A stretch of 64,000 bases of DNA from Rivularia sp. MS3 (GCA_019192545.1 JAHCMI010000002.1:1-64000); one strand, 5' to 3'. Positions 45,780 to 56,100 are shown, numbered from the stretch's first letter. The notes: generated by a model not told the origin, from the letters alone. Made by a program: numbers and translations.

Positions 45780-48440
45780 TTACTTAGCCCCTGTCGTCAT
45801 CCCCAAAATATCCTCAATCTTGGGCATTTCTTCCAACGGAATCACCCTTCCTTCATCCTCAAAACCAGCAATTTGATCAAAGTTCAAATACTTATACAAA
45901 TCATCAGCAAAGGGATGAATTTTATTCCCTACAATCTCCATATATTCTTCTACCGATGGCAGTTTTCCTAATAATCCACAAACTGCTGCTAACTCTGCCG
46001 AACCAAGGTAAACTTGTGCGCCTTTACCCATACGATTGTTGAAGTTTCTTGTAGAGGTTGAAAATACGGTGGCGTTATCTTCTACTCTTGCTTGGTTGCC
46101 CATACACAAACTACAACCGGGCATCTCTGTACGAGCGTTTGCTGACTCAAATACTTCGTAAATACCTTCTGATTTCAATTGCTTTTCATCCATTCTTGTA
46201 GGAGGACAAATCCACAATTGAGTTGTGACTTTTCCGGCGTTTTCTAATACTTTGGAAGCTGCTCTGTAGTGTCCGATATTGGTCATGCAGGAACCAATAA
46301 ATACTTCGTCAACTTTATCACCGACTACCTCTGAAAGTAATTTTACGTTGTCGGGGTCGTTTGGTGCGGCTACTATTGGTTCTTTGATTTCGTTTAAGTC
46401 AATTTCAATTACTTCTGCATATTCTGCGTTTTCATCACCTGACATTAATTCGGGATTTTCCAACCATTGCTCCATTTTGGCTACTCGACGCAATATTGTT
46501 CGAGCATCTTGATAACCACGGGCTGCCATGTTTTTCAACAAAGCAACGTTAGAGCGCAGATATTCGGCTACTGTTGATTCGCTTAGTTTAATGGTACATC
46601 CAGCACAAGAGCGTTCGGCGCTAGCGTCGGTTAATTCAAAGGCTTGCTCGACTTTCAAATCTGGTAAGCCTTCGATTTCCATGATTCTTCCAGCGAAGAC
46701 GTTTTTCTTATTTTTCTTCTCTACTGTCAATAAACCTTTTTGAATTGCGACGTAGGGAATTGCGTTTACCACGTCTCGCAAGGTAACACCTGGCTGTAAT
46801 TCACCTTTGAATTTTACTAATACCGATTCTGGCATATCTAAAGGCATTACTCCCAAAGCAGCTGCAAACGCCACTAAACCGGAACCTGCTGGAAATGAAA
46901 TTCCCAAGGGGAAACGAGTATGAGAGTCGCCACCAGTTCCCACAGTATCTGGTAACAGCATTCGATTTAACCATGAGTGGATAATACCATCACCGGGACG
47001 TAAAGCTACACCACCACGTTGAGCGAAGAAATCGGGTAGTTCTTTGTGGGTTTCTACGTCAACGGGCTTGGGATATGCTGCTGTATGACAGAAGCTTTGC
47101 ATTACCAAGTCAGCGGAGAAACCCAAACAAGCCAATTCTTTTAATTCGTCACGTGTCATCGGTCCGGTGGTATCCTGAGAACCGACGGTGGTCATAATGG
47201 GTTCGCAAGACATACCTGGGCGTACTCCCGGTAATCCGCAGGCTTTCCCGACCATTTTTTGAGCTAGGGTAAATCCTTTTCCACTGTCTTCTGGTAGTTG
47301 GGGACGAACAAATAAAGTACTCGCTTCTAAATCTAATGCTTCGCGGATTTTGTCTGTCAGCGCACGTCCGATAAGTAACGGAATCCTGCCACCAGCGCGG
47401 ACTTCATCAAGAATTGTATCTGGTTTGAGCTTAAATGTAGAAATAACCTCACCGTTTTCGTTGGTAATTTCACCTTTGTACGGATGAATGGTAATTACCA
47501 TACCGGTTTCCATCTTGGTGACATCACATTCGATAGGTAAAGCACCAGCGTCTTCTGCTGTATTAAAGAAAATTGGCGCTATACTACCACCTAAAATATA
47601 TCCTCCCGCACGTTTGTTAGGTACAAAAGGAATATCCGCTCCTAAATGCCACAATACGGAATTAATCGCCGATTTACGTGAGGAACCGGTTCCGACAACA
47701 TCCCCGACATATGCTATGGGATGTCCTTTATCCTTTAATTTAGCAATAGTTTGCAACCCTTCGGGCATGGCATTTTCCAACATTGACAAAGCGTGGAGAG
47801 GAATGTCCGGCCGCGTGGTAGCATGAGTTGCGGGAGATAAATCGTCAGTGTTGGTTTCTCCGGGAACTTTGAAAACGGTAACGGTGATTGTTTCGGGTAC
47901 TTCCGGACGAGTAGTAAACCATTCTGCTTCAGCCCAGGAATCAACTACTCTTTTAGCGTAGGGATTGGTTTCGGCTAGTTCTAGAATATCGTTGAAAGCA
48001 TCGTAAACCAGTAATGTTTTACTCAAAGCTTCAGCAGCATATCTTGCTATAGGTTCTTTACCTTCCCCACCCATTACCAAAGGAGTTTCGGAAGAATCGG
48101 ATACCGATACGGTTGGGGTTTGTAAAAGTTCAATTAAAGATTGGACATTGTAACCACCCACCATAGTACCCAGCAATTCTACTGCTTCGATGGGAGAAAT
48201 CAAAGGACATTCGATTTCTTCTTTAGCAATTCCCGTCAAGAATCCAGCTTTGACGTAAGCTGCTGGATCTACTCCAGGAGAAACTCTTTCTCGCAACAGA
48301 TGCAATAAAAATTCCTCTTCACCTGATGGTGGATTTTTGAGTAATTCGCACAGTTCTGAAGTTTGTTTTGCATCTAGTGGTAAAGGAGGAATCCCTAAAG
48401 CCTCTCTTTCCTCTGCGTGTTTACGATATGATTCAAGCAT
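45780..48440 (-). CDS. acnB: Aconitate hydratase B
   Basis: AcnB isomerises citrate and isocitrate using a [4Fe-4S] cluster; it is the main TCA-cycle aconitase of cyanobacteria. The 886-residue protein has the N-terminal HEAT-like domain and the swivel domain ([30 protein letters not shown]). The catalytic part follows ([19 protein letters not shown]). The cluster ligands are in [15 protein letters not shown] and [13 protein letters not shown]. The ATG at 48440 ([11 protein letters not shown]) follows GGAG by six bases and is preferred to ATGs two and four codons upstream. It is monocistronic. Confidence 0.96.
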   Translation of the reverse strand: MLESYRKHAEEREALGIPPLPLDAKQTSELCELLKNPPSGEEEFLLHLLRERVSPGVDPAAYVKAGFLTGIAKEEIECPLISPIEAVELLGTMVGGYNVQSLIELLQTPTVSVSDSSETPLVMGGEGKEPIARYAAEALSKTLLVYDAFNDILELAETNPYAKRVVDSWAEAEWFTTRPEVPETITVTVFKVPGETNTDDLSPATHATTRPDIPLHALSMLENAMPEGLQTIAKLKDKGHPIAYVGDVVGTGSSRKSAINSVLWHLGADIPFVPNKRAGGYILGGSIAPIFFNTAEDAGALPIECDVTKMETGMVITIHPYKGEITNENGEVISTFKLKPDTILDEVRAGGRIPLLIGRALTDKIREALDLEASTLFVRPQLPEDSGKGFTLAQKMVGKACGLPGVRPGMSCEPIMTTVGSQDTTGPMTRDELKELACLGFSADLVMQSFCHTAAYPKPVDVETHKELPDFFAQRGGVALRPGDGIIHSWLNRMLLPDTVGTGGDSHTRFPLGISFPAGSGLVAFAAALGVMPLDMPESVLVKFKGELQPGVTLRDVVNAIPYVAIQKGLLTVEKKNKKNVFAGRIMEIEGLPDLKVEQAFELTDASAERSCAGCTIKLSESTVAEYLRSNVALLKNMAARGYQDARTILRRVAKMEQWLENPELMSGDENAEYAEVIEIDLNEIKEPIVAAPNDPDNVKLLSEVVGDKVDEVFIGSCMTNIGHYRAASKVLENAGKVTTQLWICPPTRMDEKQLKSEGIYEVFESANARTEMPGCSLCMGNQARVEDNATVFSTSTRNFNNRMGKGAQVYLGSAELAAVCGLLGKLPSVEEYMEIVGNKIHPFADDLYKYLNFDQIAGFEDEGRVIPLEEMPKIEDILGMTTGAK

Positions 48441-48452
48441 TTTCATCTCCAT

Positions 48453-49112
48453 AGATACAATTTGAAACTTATAATTGGATGTTTATTCTTTACCCTACTT
48501 TTTAGAGTAACTTTTATTAACAATTATTCGATTCACCTGTAGATATAATTGTCAGTATTTATAGTACTTACACAGCTTTATCCGACACAATTTTTTCTCC
48601 AAATAACTTCCGAAAATATTTTTTGCTGAACATTTACGATGATGAATCAAAAGCATTACTTGATTGATAAATCTCAACTAGATTTTTAATTAGGACTTAC
48701 GTAATTGTCTGGTGAACTGGTTGGTGCGCGACTCTATAAAGGTTATTGCTACGTTCATAAATAGTCAAAGCGTCCCAGAGTTACCATAAAAAATTTGTTC
48801 TTCTAAAAAAATAAAGGGTTCCCGTCACAGCACTTTACAAGCAAAATATGCCAGCTGTCTAAGTCCTATTAATGTGTAGATAGTCACTTTTATTTTTTTG
48901 AATAAAATAAAGTTTACGATATCGTGACAATTAACGTTACAAATAGACTTACAAAGCAGTTTTACAATTCTTATTTATTATCACTCTACAGCTAATTGGG
49001 CTATTTTTATCTAATTGAAAATAATTATTATATATGGTTTACCAGTTGAATCGTGAGCTTATTAATAATATAAAATATTCAGTATTATACGGACGCACAC
49101 CATATATTGTAT
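48453..49112. other. Intergenic region between acnB and the ferredoxin gene
   Basis: The 660-bp divergent gap contains the MITE-like element at 48691-48868. Inside that element is a 60-bp block related to 61575-61640. Otherwise it is AT-rich, with no gene seen. Confidence 0.5.
48691..48868. mobile_element. MITE-like element with TAGGACTTA ends
   Basis: TAGGACTTA (48691-48699) and TAAGTCCTA (48860-48868) are perfect 9-bp inverted ends, with TA as the possible duplicated target. The 178 bp carry no ORF. TAGGACTTACG ends are widespread in Nostocales and resemble those of IS630-type elements mobilised in trans. Confidence 0.65.
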
Positions 49113-49433
49113 ATGACTACAACTTATACCGTTGAATTCATTCATCAAGGTAAAACGCATATTTTACAAGTACCCGAGGACAAAACTATTCTATCTGCTG
49201 CTGAGGAGGCGGGTTTAGAATTACCTTCTTCATGTAATGCTGGTGTTTGTACTACTTGTGCCGGTAAAATCATTAATGGTGGTAGTGTAGACCAAAGCGA
49301 CGGTATGGGAGTTAATCCAGATTTACAAAATCAAGGTTTTGCACTGCTTTGTGTCGCTTATCCACGCTCCGATTTGAAAATTGAAACCGAACAAGAAGAT
49401 ATTGTTTATGACAAGCAGTTCGGTAAAGGTTAA
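49113..49433 (+). CDS. Plant-type [2Fe-2S] ferredoxin
   Basis: This is a 106-residue ferredoxin with the cluster ligands in CNAGVCTTCAGK and the distant Cys in FALLCVAYP, the CX4CX2CX~29C spacing of chloroplast-type ferredoxins. It differs from the main photosynthetic PetF in its KIINGGSVDQSDGMGVNP loop and its longer C-terminal end (DIVYDKQFGKG), so it is probably an auxiliary electron carrier. ATG at 49113 is chosen; a TTG two codons upstream is unlikely. A strong terminator follows, so it is a single-gene transcript. Confidence 0.93.
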   Translation: MTTTYTVEFIHQGKTHILQVPEDKTILSAAEEAGLELPSSCNAGVCTTCAGKIINGGSVDQSDGMGVNPDLQNQGFALLCVAYPRSDLKIETEQEDIVYDKQFGKG

Positions 49434-49447
49434 TTGTTAATTTTAGT

Positions 49448-49484
49448 TAACGATTAGCCGTGATTTAATTACGGTTAATCGTTA
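49448..49484. terminator. Hairpin terminator after the ferredoxin gene
   Basis: TAACGATTAGCCGT (49448-49461) and ACGGTTAATCGTTA (49471-49484) form a 14-bp stem with one mismatch and a 9-nt loop. Confidence 0.65.
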
Positions 49485-49550
49485 TCAGTGAACAGTTATC
49501 AGTGAACAGCGAACAGTGAGTAGTTAACAATTATTAGTTAACAGTTAAGA

Positions 49551-49748
49551 GTGAATAGGCAAGGAATTTTGATTACTGATTTTGTTTGTTTAGAAATTGA
49601 TTTGGAAGATGATATTACCCAGCTACATAATTCTGTTGAATTAGAATTGAATAAATATGGTAAGCCTTTACGTTGGGCTATCACTACTGTTGATTATGAG
49701 AAAGATAAAGTTATTTTGGAAGCGGTTGTGACGAAGGAAGGAAATTAA
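49551..49748 (+). CDS. Small conserved hypothetical protein, 65 aa
   Basis: This acidic 65-residue protein (MNRQGILITDFVCLEIDLEDD ... LRWAITTVDYEKDKVILEAVVTKEG) starts with GTG. It has no recognised domain, no signal and no membrane span; alternating strands and one helix suggest a small alpha/beta fold. It lies between two hairpin terminators, which supports it being a real transcription unit. AACAGTTATCAGTGAACAG-type repeats precede it. Confidence 0.55.
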   Translation: MNRQGILITDFVCLEIDLEDDITQLHNSVELELNKYGKPLRWAITTVDYEKDKVILEAVVTKEGN

Positions 49749-49782
49749 TTACTGTATAATTTGTAAATATTTAAGATGTTAT

Positions 49783-49815
49783 AAACCCGGTTTTTTGAAA
49801 GAACCGGGTTTTTGA
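49783..49815 (+). terminator. Hairpin terminator
   Basis: AAACCCGGTT / AACCGGGTTT with a 9-nt loop and a T-rich tail follows the 65-aa gene. Confidence 0.75.
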
Positions 49816-50034
49816 ATTGTTCTTAAATGATTTAGCATTGTTGTAGAGAAACTATTTTAGTAAAATGTAACAAAAAATGGCTTATAGCGATTTAACTCTA
49901 AGTAAATTTCAAAATAGCTTGGCTCATCAGTTGTTAGTATGCTAAATTCTGAATAAAAATTACCGAAATATTTACTGCGTAGGGATTTGACATTTTATAT
50001 GCTTAATTTTTGATAACTTTACTCTTTTTCCCCT

Positions 50035-50061
50035 ACTGCCGACTGCCGACTGCCGACTGCC
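50035..50061. repeat. Heptanucleotide tandem repeat (CTGCCGA)
   Basis: Nearly four copies of the 7-nt unit CTGCCGA lie upstream of the interrupted gene. Confidence 0.8.
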
Positions 50062-50139
50062 TAAAAACGACTACTTAAATAGCATACCAAGTGCTGAAGA
50101 ACCAATAGCTTTGATATTTATATAGAGGAAGATACCAAT

Positions 50140-50789
50140 TTGTTTGCAAATATTGAACCTTTAGAAGCTAGCGATAAGTTAAAAAGCGATTTGAAAGAGA
50201 CTGCTGAATTGGCTCTAGCTAAGTAAGTGGGTGAAATAATTTATAACCACGTCATTGCGAACGGAACGAAGTGAAGTGAAGCAATCGCAAGGTATTCAGC
50301 GTTTTTACTTTTCGTTACATAGTTCGGTTTATTTGTGTCTACCTACTTATCAATACAGAAAAAGCACGCTCGGAAATGATTATTTTACCTATTTTATTAG
50401 AAATTAGGCGTAGAGCTAATTATCAGATAAGTTTATTTTCGGGAATTAATTTCGATGTTGATATAGACAAAGGTTTAAATGGCTACTGCGATTTTATCAT
50501 TAGCCGCTCTAAGGAACAGCTATTAATTAATGCACCCGTAATCATTATTATTGAAGCTAAAAACGAGAATATCAAAAATGGATTGGGACAATGTGCTGGT
50601 GCAATGTTAGCAGCACAAATTTTTAATCAACGAGAAAATAATGATATACCAACTATTTATGGAGCAGTTACAACTGGTGATATTTGGAAGTTTCTTAAAT
50701 TAGAACTGAATAATTTATTTATTGATTTGAAGAATTATTATATTAAAGAACTTGCGAATATATTAGGAATTTTATTTCAGGCTGTTTAG
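50140..50789 (+). pseudogene. Cyanobacterial hypothetical protein gene interrupted by a MITE
   Basis: The first 28 codons (from a TTG at 50140, ribosome site GAGGAAG) read FANIEPLEASDKLKSDLKET and ELALAK, then stop. After a 126-bp insertion the protein resumes with [21 protein letters not shown] and continues for about 145 residues to 50789 (ICDFIISRS-like, [39 protein letters not shown]). Joining the halves at the duplicated TA restores an uninterrupted frame (ALA-INTE). This is a family of about 200 residues common in cyanobacteria, with a possible PD-(D/E)xK-like IIEAK motif and no known function. The 3' half has its own ATG at 50376, but an intact protein cannot be made. Confidence 0.75.
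50222..50347. mobile_element. 126-bp MITE with TA target duplication
   Basis: The insertion is flanked by TA at 50220-50221 and 50348-50349. Its ends, AGTAAGTGGGTG and GTCTACCTACT, are imperfect inverted repeats (7 of the first 9 positions match). Inside is a palindromic block (TTGCGA ... TCGCAA around GAACGGAACGAAGTG). It has no ORF. The TA duplication points to mobilisation by an IS630/Tc1-type transposase. Confidence 0.7.
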
Positions 50790-50798
50790 TTGCATAAT

Positions 50799-51368
50799 TC
50801 AATTTAACCACAACAGCATAGCGTTACCTTTAACTGCTGCATCCTTATAATAATTTACTAACTCATCATAATAACAATATTCTGATAAAGAATCGAAAAT
50901 ATAATCATGATAACAATCTTTATCTTGTAACCTTTGAACTACATCACCGAGCTTTAGTTTTGATAAAGCATTAGCAATTTGATTCACTTCAGTAGCAGTT
51001 AAATAACGAATATCGTCATAGCCAGCATTAGCTTTTAATTGTTTACCTCCTAATACAGTGTTAATTAAAGGTAATTTATCTTTTTTATTTATGCTTATCA
51101 GGTTATCAATTTTCATATATGAGTCTTCATAACCAGTAAATAGGTAATGAAAAAAATACCAAGCTTTATTTATGTCTAATGATTCTTCCATTCCTTTTTC
51201 AAGAATAGAATAAATATTTTTTGGTAAATTTCTAAGTTTCTTTAGTTGTGCATAGCTCAAGTCATTCCACGATTCCCATCCCAAATAAAATTCAGTGAAA
51301 TCTGGATAATTTATTAATACTTCTAATAGGGATGTGCTAATTTGTGAAAACTCTGCTGTAGTTGACAT
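50799..51368 (-). CDS. DUF1877 (YfbM-like) family protein
   Basis: This is a 189-residue soluble protein with the hallmark LDINKAWYFFHYLFTG of the DUF1877/YfbM family, followed by GGKQLKANAGYDDIRYLTATEVNQIANAL, which matches the family's second block. These proteins have no established function. The gene is convergent with the interrupted gene and divergent from the DUF3326 gene, with AACAGT-type short repeats in the gap. Confidence 0.78.
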   Translation of the reverse strand: MSTTAEFSQISTSLLEVLINYPDFTEFYLGWESWNDLSYAQLKKLRNLPKNIYSILEKGMEESLDINKAWYFFHYLFTGYEDSYMKIDNLISINKKDKLPLINTVLGGKQLKANAGYDDIRYLTATEVNQIANALSKLKLGDVVQRLQDKDCYHDYIFDSLSEYCYYDELVNYYKDAAVKGNAMLLWLN

Positions 51369-51462
51369 TCTATTATTGTTAATAAGTCAATTTATTAGAT
51401 AATAAATTATCCACACCCTCCGGGTGAAAACTGTTCACTGTTTACTGTTCACTGATAACTGA

Positions 51463-52521
51463 ATGCGTCCATATACTGCTATTTTAATTATTCCCACAGG
51501 TGTGGGAGCAGCCATCGGAGGTTATGCTGGTGATGCTTTACCCGTTGCTAGAGCTATGGCTGAGGTTTGCGATGTTTTGATTACTCATCCTAATGTTCTT
51601 AATGGTGCAATGTTGTACTGGAATCTACCTAATGCTTTATACGTCGAAGGTTACGGTATTGAGCAATTTTGTCAAGGAAATTGGGGTTTACAGCCGGTAC
51701 ATCAAAATAAAATTGGTTTGGTTTTTGATAAAGGAATTGAGCCGGATTTACGTTTAAGAAATATTCAAGCCGCAGATGCAGCAAGAGCAACGCTGGGATT
51801 AAATTTAACTGATTATGTAGTTACCGATGCTCCCTTAAATGTAGAATTACGCTCGGCACAATCCGGTGCAAGTTGGGGCACTATAGCTAACCCAGATAGC
51901 TTATTAAGAGCGGCGGAAGCGTTGATAAATAAAGCAGGAGCTAACGCGATCGCAGTTGTTGCTCGTTTTCCTGATTACATTGATGAAGAAGCGGAGCAAA
52001 ATTATCGTGAAGGGAAAGGGGTAGATCCAATCGCCGGTGCGGAAGCGATAATTAGTCATTTGATAGTGCGAGAATTTCAGATTCCTTGCGCTCATTCTCC
52101 GATATTTTCTCCACCACCTTTAGATGCAAATTTATCACCACGCTCTGCTGCGGAAGAAATAGGCTATACTTTTTTACCAAGCGTACTTGTGGGTTTAAGT
52201 CGCGCTCCCCAATTTGTTAATAGAGAATGCGATCAATTTTATAGGAATCGCGACATATGGGTAAATCAAGTTGATGCTGTGGTGGTACCTGCAAATACTT
52301 GTGGTAGCAGTGCTTTACTAAGTTTGAGTCAAACAAACACTCAAATAATTACTGTAGAGGAAAATCAAACTCAGATGCAGGTTTTTCCTCAAGCCTTGGG
52401 GATGAAAACAGTATCAGCGACTTCTTACTTGGAAGCAATAGGAATATTAGCAGCTCGTAAAGCAGGTATCAATCCATCTGCTTTAAGTTCTACAATATTT
52501 TCTTTACAGTCGCTAATTTAG
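51463..52521 (+). CDS. DUF3326 family protein
   Basis: This 352-residue protein belongs to a family conserved in cyanobacteria and plants without a known function. Characteristic segments are LIIPTGVGAAIGGYAGDALP (residues 8-27), THPNVLNGAMLYW, NALYVEGYGIEQF, and CAHSPIFSPPPLD followed by PANTCGSSALL. The glycine-rich start could bind a nucleotide or a phosphate. It is preceded by repeats, and the CPBP protease gene follows 76 bp downstream on the same strand. Confidence 0.85.
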   Translation: MRPYTAILIIPTGVGAAIGGYAGDALPVARAMAEVCDVLITHPNVLNGAMLYWNLPNALYVEGYGIEQFCQGNWGLQPVHQNKIGLVFDKGIEPDLRLRNIQAADAARATLGLNLTDYVVTDAPLNVELRSAQSGASWGTIANPDSLLRAAEALINKAGANAIAVVARFPDYIDEEAEQNYREGKGVDPIAGAEAIISHLIVREFQIPCAHSPIFSPPPLDANLSPRSAAEEIGYTFLPSVLVGLSRAPQFVNRECDQFYRNRDIWVNQVDAVVVPANTCGSSALLSLSQTNTQIITVEENQTQMQVFPQALGMKTVSATSYLEAIGILAARKAGINPSALSSTIFSLQSLI

Positions 52522-52597
52522 ATGTTAAATGTAATTTGTGAAGCAGCGCTTAGACATAAAGTCAATCTAAAATATACAATTCAAAATCTAAAATTGA

Positions 52598-53185
52598 ATG
52601 ACGCAACAGCAAAAGCACGAGCCAGAAATCCCATACCTGACACGTACCCAAGTGCTGATGGCAATGGGTGTGACAGCTATTATTTTGTGGATAATTGCCA
52701 AACTATGGTTACAATTAGGTAATTTTTCTTTGATGTCTTGGCGTTGGCATCAACAAGAATTATTGATTGGAGTCGCTTTAGGTTTAACTATTACTATTGT
52801 AAGTAGTTTAGCTTATCAATTTTTACCTTTATATCGTCAAAGCGCCAACTATTATTTGGAAATAGTATTAAAACCTTTAGCATTGCCTGATTTGATTTGG
52901 CTGGGGCTGTTACCAGGCTTGAGTGAAGAATTACTATTTCGAGGAGTTATGCTGCCAGCTTTTGGATTAGATCACTTAGCTGTCATCATATCAAGTATTT
53001 GCTTCGGCGTTTTACATTTGAGCGGTTCCGGACAATGGGCTTATGTCGTTTGGGCAACTATTGTTGGAATTATTTTGGGCTATAGCGCTTTTTTAAGCGG
53101 TAATTTATTGGTGCCTATAGTAGCTCATATTGTAACTAATATAGTTTCTAGCTATTTTTGGAAAATACAGCATTCCAAAGTTTAG
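52598..53185 (+). CDS. CPBP family intramembrane glutamic protease
   Basis: This is a 195-residue membrane protein of the CPBP (CAAX protease/bacteriocin-processing) family. The catalytic motif EELLFRG is at 110-116, the second motif is FGVLHL with its His near 140, and VAHIVTN near the end supplies the last conserved His. About six hydrophobic helices are present. The start at 52598 gives a polar N-terminus before the first helix. It follows the DUF3326 gene and ends near a hairpin terminator. Its substrate is unknown. Confidence 0.9.
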   Translation: MTQQQKHEPEIPYLTRTQVLMAMGVTAIILWIIAKLWLQLGNFSLMSWRWHQQELLIGVALGLTITIVSSLAYQFLPLYRQSANYYLEIVLKPLALPDLIWLGLLPGLSEELLFRGVMLPAFGLDHLAVIISSICFGVLHLSGSGQWAYVVWATIVGIILGYSAFLSGNLLVPIVAHIVTNIVSSYFWKIQHSKV

Positions 53186-53205
53186 TAAATTGCCAATTTC
53201 GTTAA

Positions 53206-53244
53206 TTTTAAATTTAAGGTTTTAAATTTAAGGTTTTAAATTTA
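53206..53244. repeat. 14-bp tandem repeat, 2.8 copies
   Basis: TTTTAAATTTAAGG is repeated at 53206, 53220 and (partially) 53234, just after the CPBP protease gene. Confidence 0.8.
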
Positions 53245-53325
53245 GCATTGAATTGCCATGTCTATGTTGTTTCAAATAATTAGTTTGAATTAGGGAACAA
53301 GAGAAAAAGTTAATAGAAAAATTAA

Positions 53326-53354
53326 AAACCCGGTTTTTTGCAAAAACCGAGTTT
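53326..53354. terminator. Hairpin terminator between convergent genes
   Basis: AAACCCGGTTTTT pairs with AAAAACCGAGTTT (one mismatch) between the CPBP protease and bcsA genes. It belongs to the same sequence family as the hairpin at 49783. Confidence 0.7.
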
Positions 53355-53401
53355 ATCGTTATTTAAATTTCTACAGTTTATTGAAGATTGGAGTCAAAAG
53401 C

Positions 53402-56038
53402 TTAAGCTGCTACGCTATTTTTGTTAAAATTATCGCCTGAATTATTTCTTAAAAACTGTTTGATTTTTGGAGATTGTCTGTTGCGGAATTTTTCAGGGAA
53501 AGTAAGCTCTATTGCAACTTTACCGCGCTCTTCTTCAACTAGATTGATTTCAGCTACAAATCGAGTAGGTGAAGTATTTTCTTCTTGACTTAATAGTAAA
53601 CCAACCAGCGGTTTTACATGCTGCATTGTTTCTAAATCTTTTTTTCCAAGCAGTCTATCATCGCTTGATAAAGATTTTTTACTATCTAATTCTAATCGCA
53701 AACCTGTTATTCCTAATTCGGTAGCAACTCCACTGAAGAAATGACCATCCCAATAAAGTTGAGCGCCCGTATGTACCTGTTTGCGTATCTTTTTGGTGGT
53801 AGTTGGTTTTAATTCCCGTAGAGAACGAGTGATGCTAGTGGCTAAGAAACCCAGAGAAGCAAATGGTTTGTCAGCATTTTCTCGGTTTTGAGAGTACCAT
53901 TCTTTCACATCGGAATACATTACTAAGGATAAATCATCCATCTGAGTACGAGTCAGATTGACAAAATCTACTCCTAAATGAGTTTCCGTTTCATTTACAG
54001 GAGTAACTCGTACAACTCTGGCAGTTAACAAAACACGAGCTTCAAAATCTCCCATTACTTCAATCTGTACTTCATCTGGTAAATTTGACCATGATTCTAA
54101 AGATATCAAAGCACCAGTTTCTGATATGTTTATAGTTTCTCCCATGATGGTTTGGTCTTCGCTAGAAATTACCACCGGAAGTTGTCTTTGCAAGCGGTGA
54201 GCGGTACGAATTTGTGGTTGTTCAAATCCTACAAGTAAAGCTGCTGATAGCAAAATCAAGTTAAAGCCAGACCATAGGGTGTTAACTAACACAGCTTCTG
54301 TATCTTCCGGTCTTAATAATAACCAGTAAGGAACCGCTAACAAGGAACTGACTACTAATAACGTTACTATTATCAAACCCCGCATCGATACCCAGTCAAA
54401 GGTACGTTTGGTAACGTTTATGCCTTTATCGGTAACGTTGAAAGAACCCATTTTAGGATTAATCAATGCTAATAATGTTACCCAACCTGCTTGGAATGAC
54501 ATTACGAATTCAAAAATCTCGTTCCAGAAGGAAAAGCGGACGTGTTTGTAAATAATGTGGTTGGTAGCTAGGGAGAGAAGAATGTGAGGTAAAGCATATG
54601 CCAAAGTTTCTAAACCTAAACCCTGGATGGGATTAACTCCAAACAATAAGAATAAGGTCGGAATGATTGCGTATACCAGTCGGGGATAACCGTATAAAAA
54701 GTGGGAAGTCGCGCTTAAGTAACAAATTCGTTGAGCAAAATTTAAATTAAGCTTGGGATTAAATAATGGGTTTTCTAATCTGAGAATTTGAGCCATTCCC
54801 CTAGCCCAACGTACTTGCTGGCCTACATAAGCTGAGAAGGTGTCTGGTGCTAACCCCGCTACCATGATTTTGTCGTAGTAGACGGATTTGTAACCTTTGG
54901 AATGCAAGCGTAATGCTGTATGACAATCTTCTGTTACCGTTTCAACCGCAATTCCTCCAACTTCTAAAGCATGAGTTTTACGAATTACCGCAGCAGAACC
55001 GCAGAAAAAAGATGCGTTCCAAAAATCATTACCTTTTTGCAGTACTTTATAAAATAGTTCGTTACCTACAGGGATTTTTCCGTCGGTAAGCAAGTTACGC
55101 TCAAACGGATCGGGGTTATAAAACCAGTGAGGAGTTTGAACAAAGGATACTTTGGGATCGTAGAAGAAACCTACTGTATGTAAGAGAAATTGTCGGGAAG
55201 GAACGTGGTCGCAGTCTAGAATTAAAACTAAATCCCCTCCGGTTTTGTGGAAAGCAGTATTGATGTTACCAGCTTTGGCATGGTCGTTATTGTCTCTTCC
55301 CATGTGAATACAGCCAAGTTCATCACACATTTGCTGTAACTGTTCTCTTCTAACCCGGAAAGTCTCATAACGTGGGTCATCTTTTTGATACTTTTCAGGA
55401 CGACCATCATCTAAAACGTAAACTTTCTTCTTTCCGGGAGCATAATCGCAAGCTAAAGCCGCTAGTGCTGTCTTACGAACAATCTCAACATCTTCGTTAT
55501 AGGTAGGAATGTAAATATCAACATCAAACCATTCTTCTTGGGGAATGGTTGAAATATCAATGGGTTTTCTTTCTTTGATTTTTAAGGTTTGAAAGTACGC
55601 TAAGACTAAGGTGAAAATCGCGTACAATTCTGCTCCTAAAAGAGTTAAACAAGCAATGCTATTTACCCATCCATCAAAGTTAAGCGTATAGCTGAGACGG
55701 TAATATAAATACCGCATTGTTGTTACTAGACTCAGCCATACCATAAACAAGTGATAATATTGGCTGACTTCTGTAGAAGATTCTTGTTCCTCTGCACCTA
55801 ATACTAGCTGACCTAATAATATGAGAAAAACTGCTATGGCTCCTTGCTGCCAAACTTCTAATGGCGTAACAATCAGCGGTATTGAAACTACTAGTAGCAA
55901 TAAAATTAGCCACTTAAAATGTTTGATTCCTACTTTTTCTAAAGTGCTATCAAAAAAGCTGGGTGTTAAATCAATTAACCATCTACTTAAGTTAAAGCGC
56001 TGGCGCTTTTTAGAAGATTTTCTTGCTGAGGTAGACAT
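53402..56038 (-). CDS. bcsA: Cellulose synthase catalytic subunit BcsA (UDP-forming)
   Basis: This is an 878-residue GT2 glycosyltransferase that polymerises UDP-glucose into beta-1,4-glucan and passes it across the inner membrane. Four N-terminal membrane segments lie between about 40 and 150. The catalytic motifs are VLDDG (208-212), DCDH (275-278), TED (369-371) and QQVRW (407-411). More membrane helices follow. A PilZ domain starts near 625 (HRLQRQLPV with its Arg residues, NISETGALISL), so activity should depend on c-di-GMP. It is the last gene of a reverse-strand cluster with bcsB and the GH8 cellulase. Confidence 0.95.
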   Translation of the reverse strand: MSTSARKSSKKRQRFNLSRWLIDLTPSFFDSTLEKVGIKHFKWLILLLLVVSIPLIVTPLEVWQQGAIAVFLILLGQLVLGAEEQESSTEVSQYYHLFMVWLSLVTTMRYLYYRLSYTLNFDGWVNSIACLTLLGAELYAIFTLVLAYFQTLKIKERKPIDISTIPQEEWFDVDIYIPTYNEDVEIVRKTALAALACDYAPGKKKVYVLDDGRPEKYQKDDPRYETFRVRREQLQQMCDELGCIHMGRDNNDHAKAGNINTAFHKTGGDLVLILDCDHVPSRQFLLHTVGFFYDPKVSFVQTPHWFYNPDPFERNLLTDGKIPVGNELFYKVLQKGNDFWNASFFCGSAAVIRKTHALEVGGIAVETVTEDCHTALRLHSKGYKSVYYDKIMVAGLAPDTFSAYVGQQVRWARGMAQILRLENPLFNPKLNLNFAQRICYLSATSHFLYGYPRLVYAIIPTLFLLFGVNPIQGLGLETLAYALPHILLSLATNHIIYKHVRFSFWNEIFEFVMSFQAGWVTLLALINPKMGSFNVTDKGINVTKRTFDWVSMRGLIIVTLLVVSSLLAVPYWLLLRPEDTEAVLVNTLWSGFNLILLSAALLVGFEQPQIRTAHRLQRQLPVVISSEDQTIMGETINISETGALISLESWSNLPDEVQIEVMGDFEARVLLTARVVRVTPVNETETHLGVDFVNLTRTQMDDLSLVMYSDVKEWYSQNRENADKPFASLGFLATSITRSLRELKPTTTKKIRKQVHTGAQLYWDGHFFSGVATELGITGLRLELDSKKSLSSDDRLLGKKDLETMQHVKPLVGLLLSQEENTSPTRFVAEINLVEEERGKVAIELTFPEKFRNRQSPKIKQFLRNNSGDNFNKNSVAA

Positions 56039-56100
56039 AGCAGTTTTTAAATTTCGTTTATTAAAGGTGATGTAATTTTTAAGAAGTAGCGAGTAGAGAG

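Larger units (their letters stand above)
49749..50139. other. Intergenic region with terminator and heptamer repeat
   Basis: The 391-bp gap holds the terminator at 49783-49811 and the (CTGCCGA) repeat at 50035-50061; nothing else was recognised. Confidence 0.5.
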
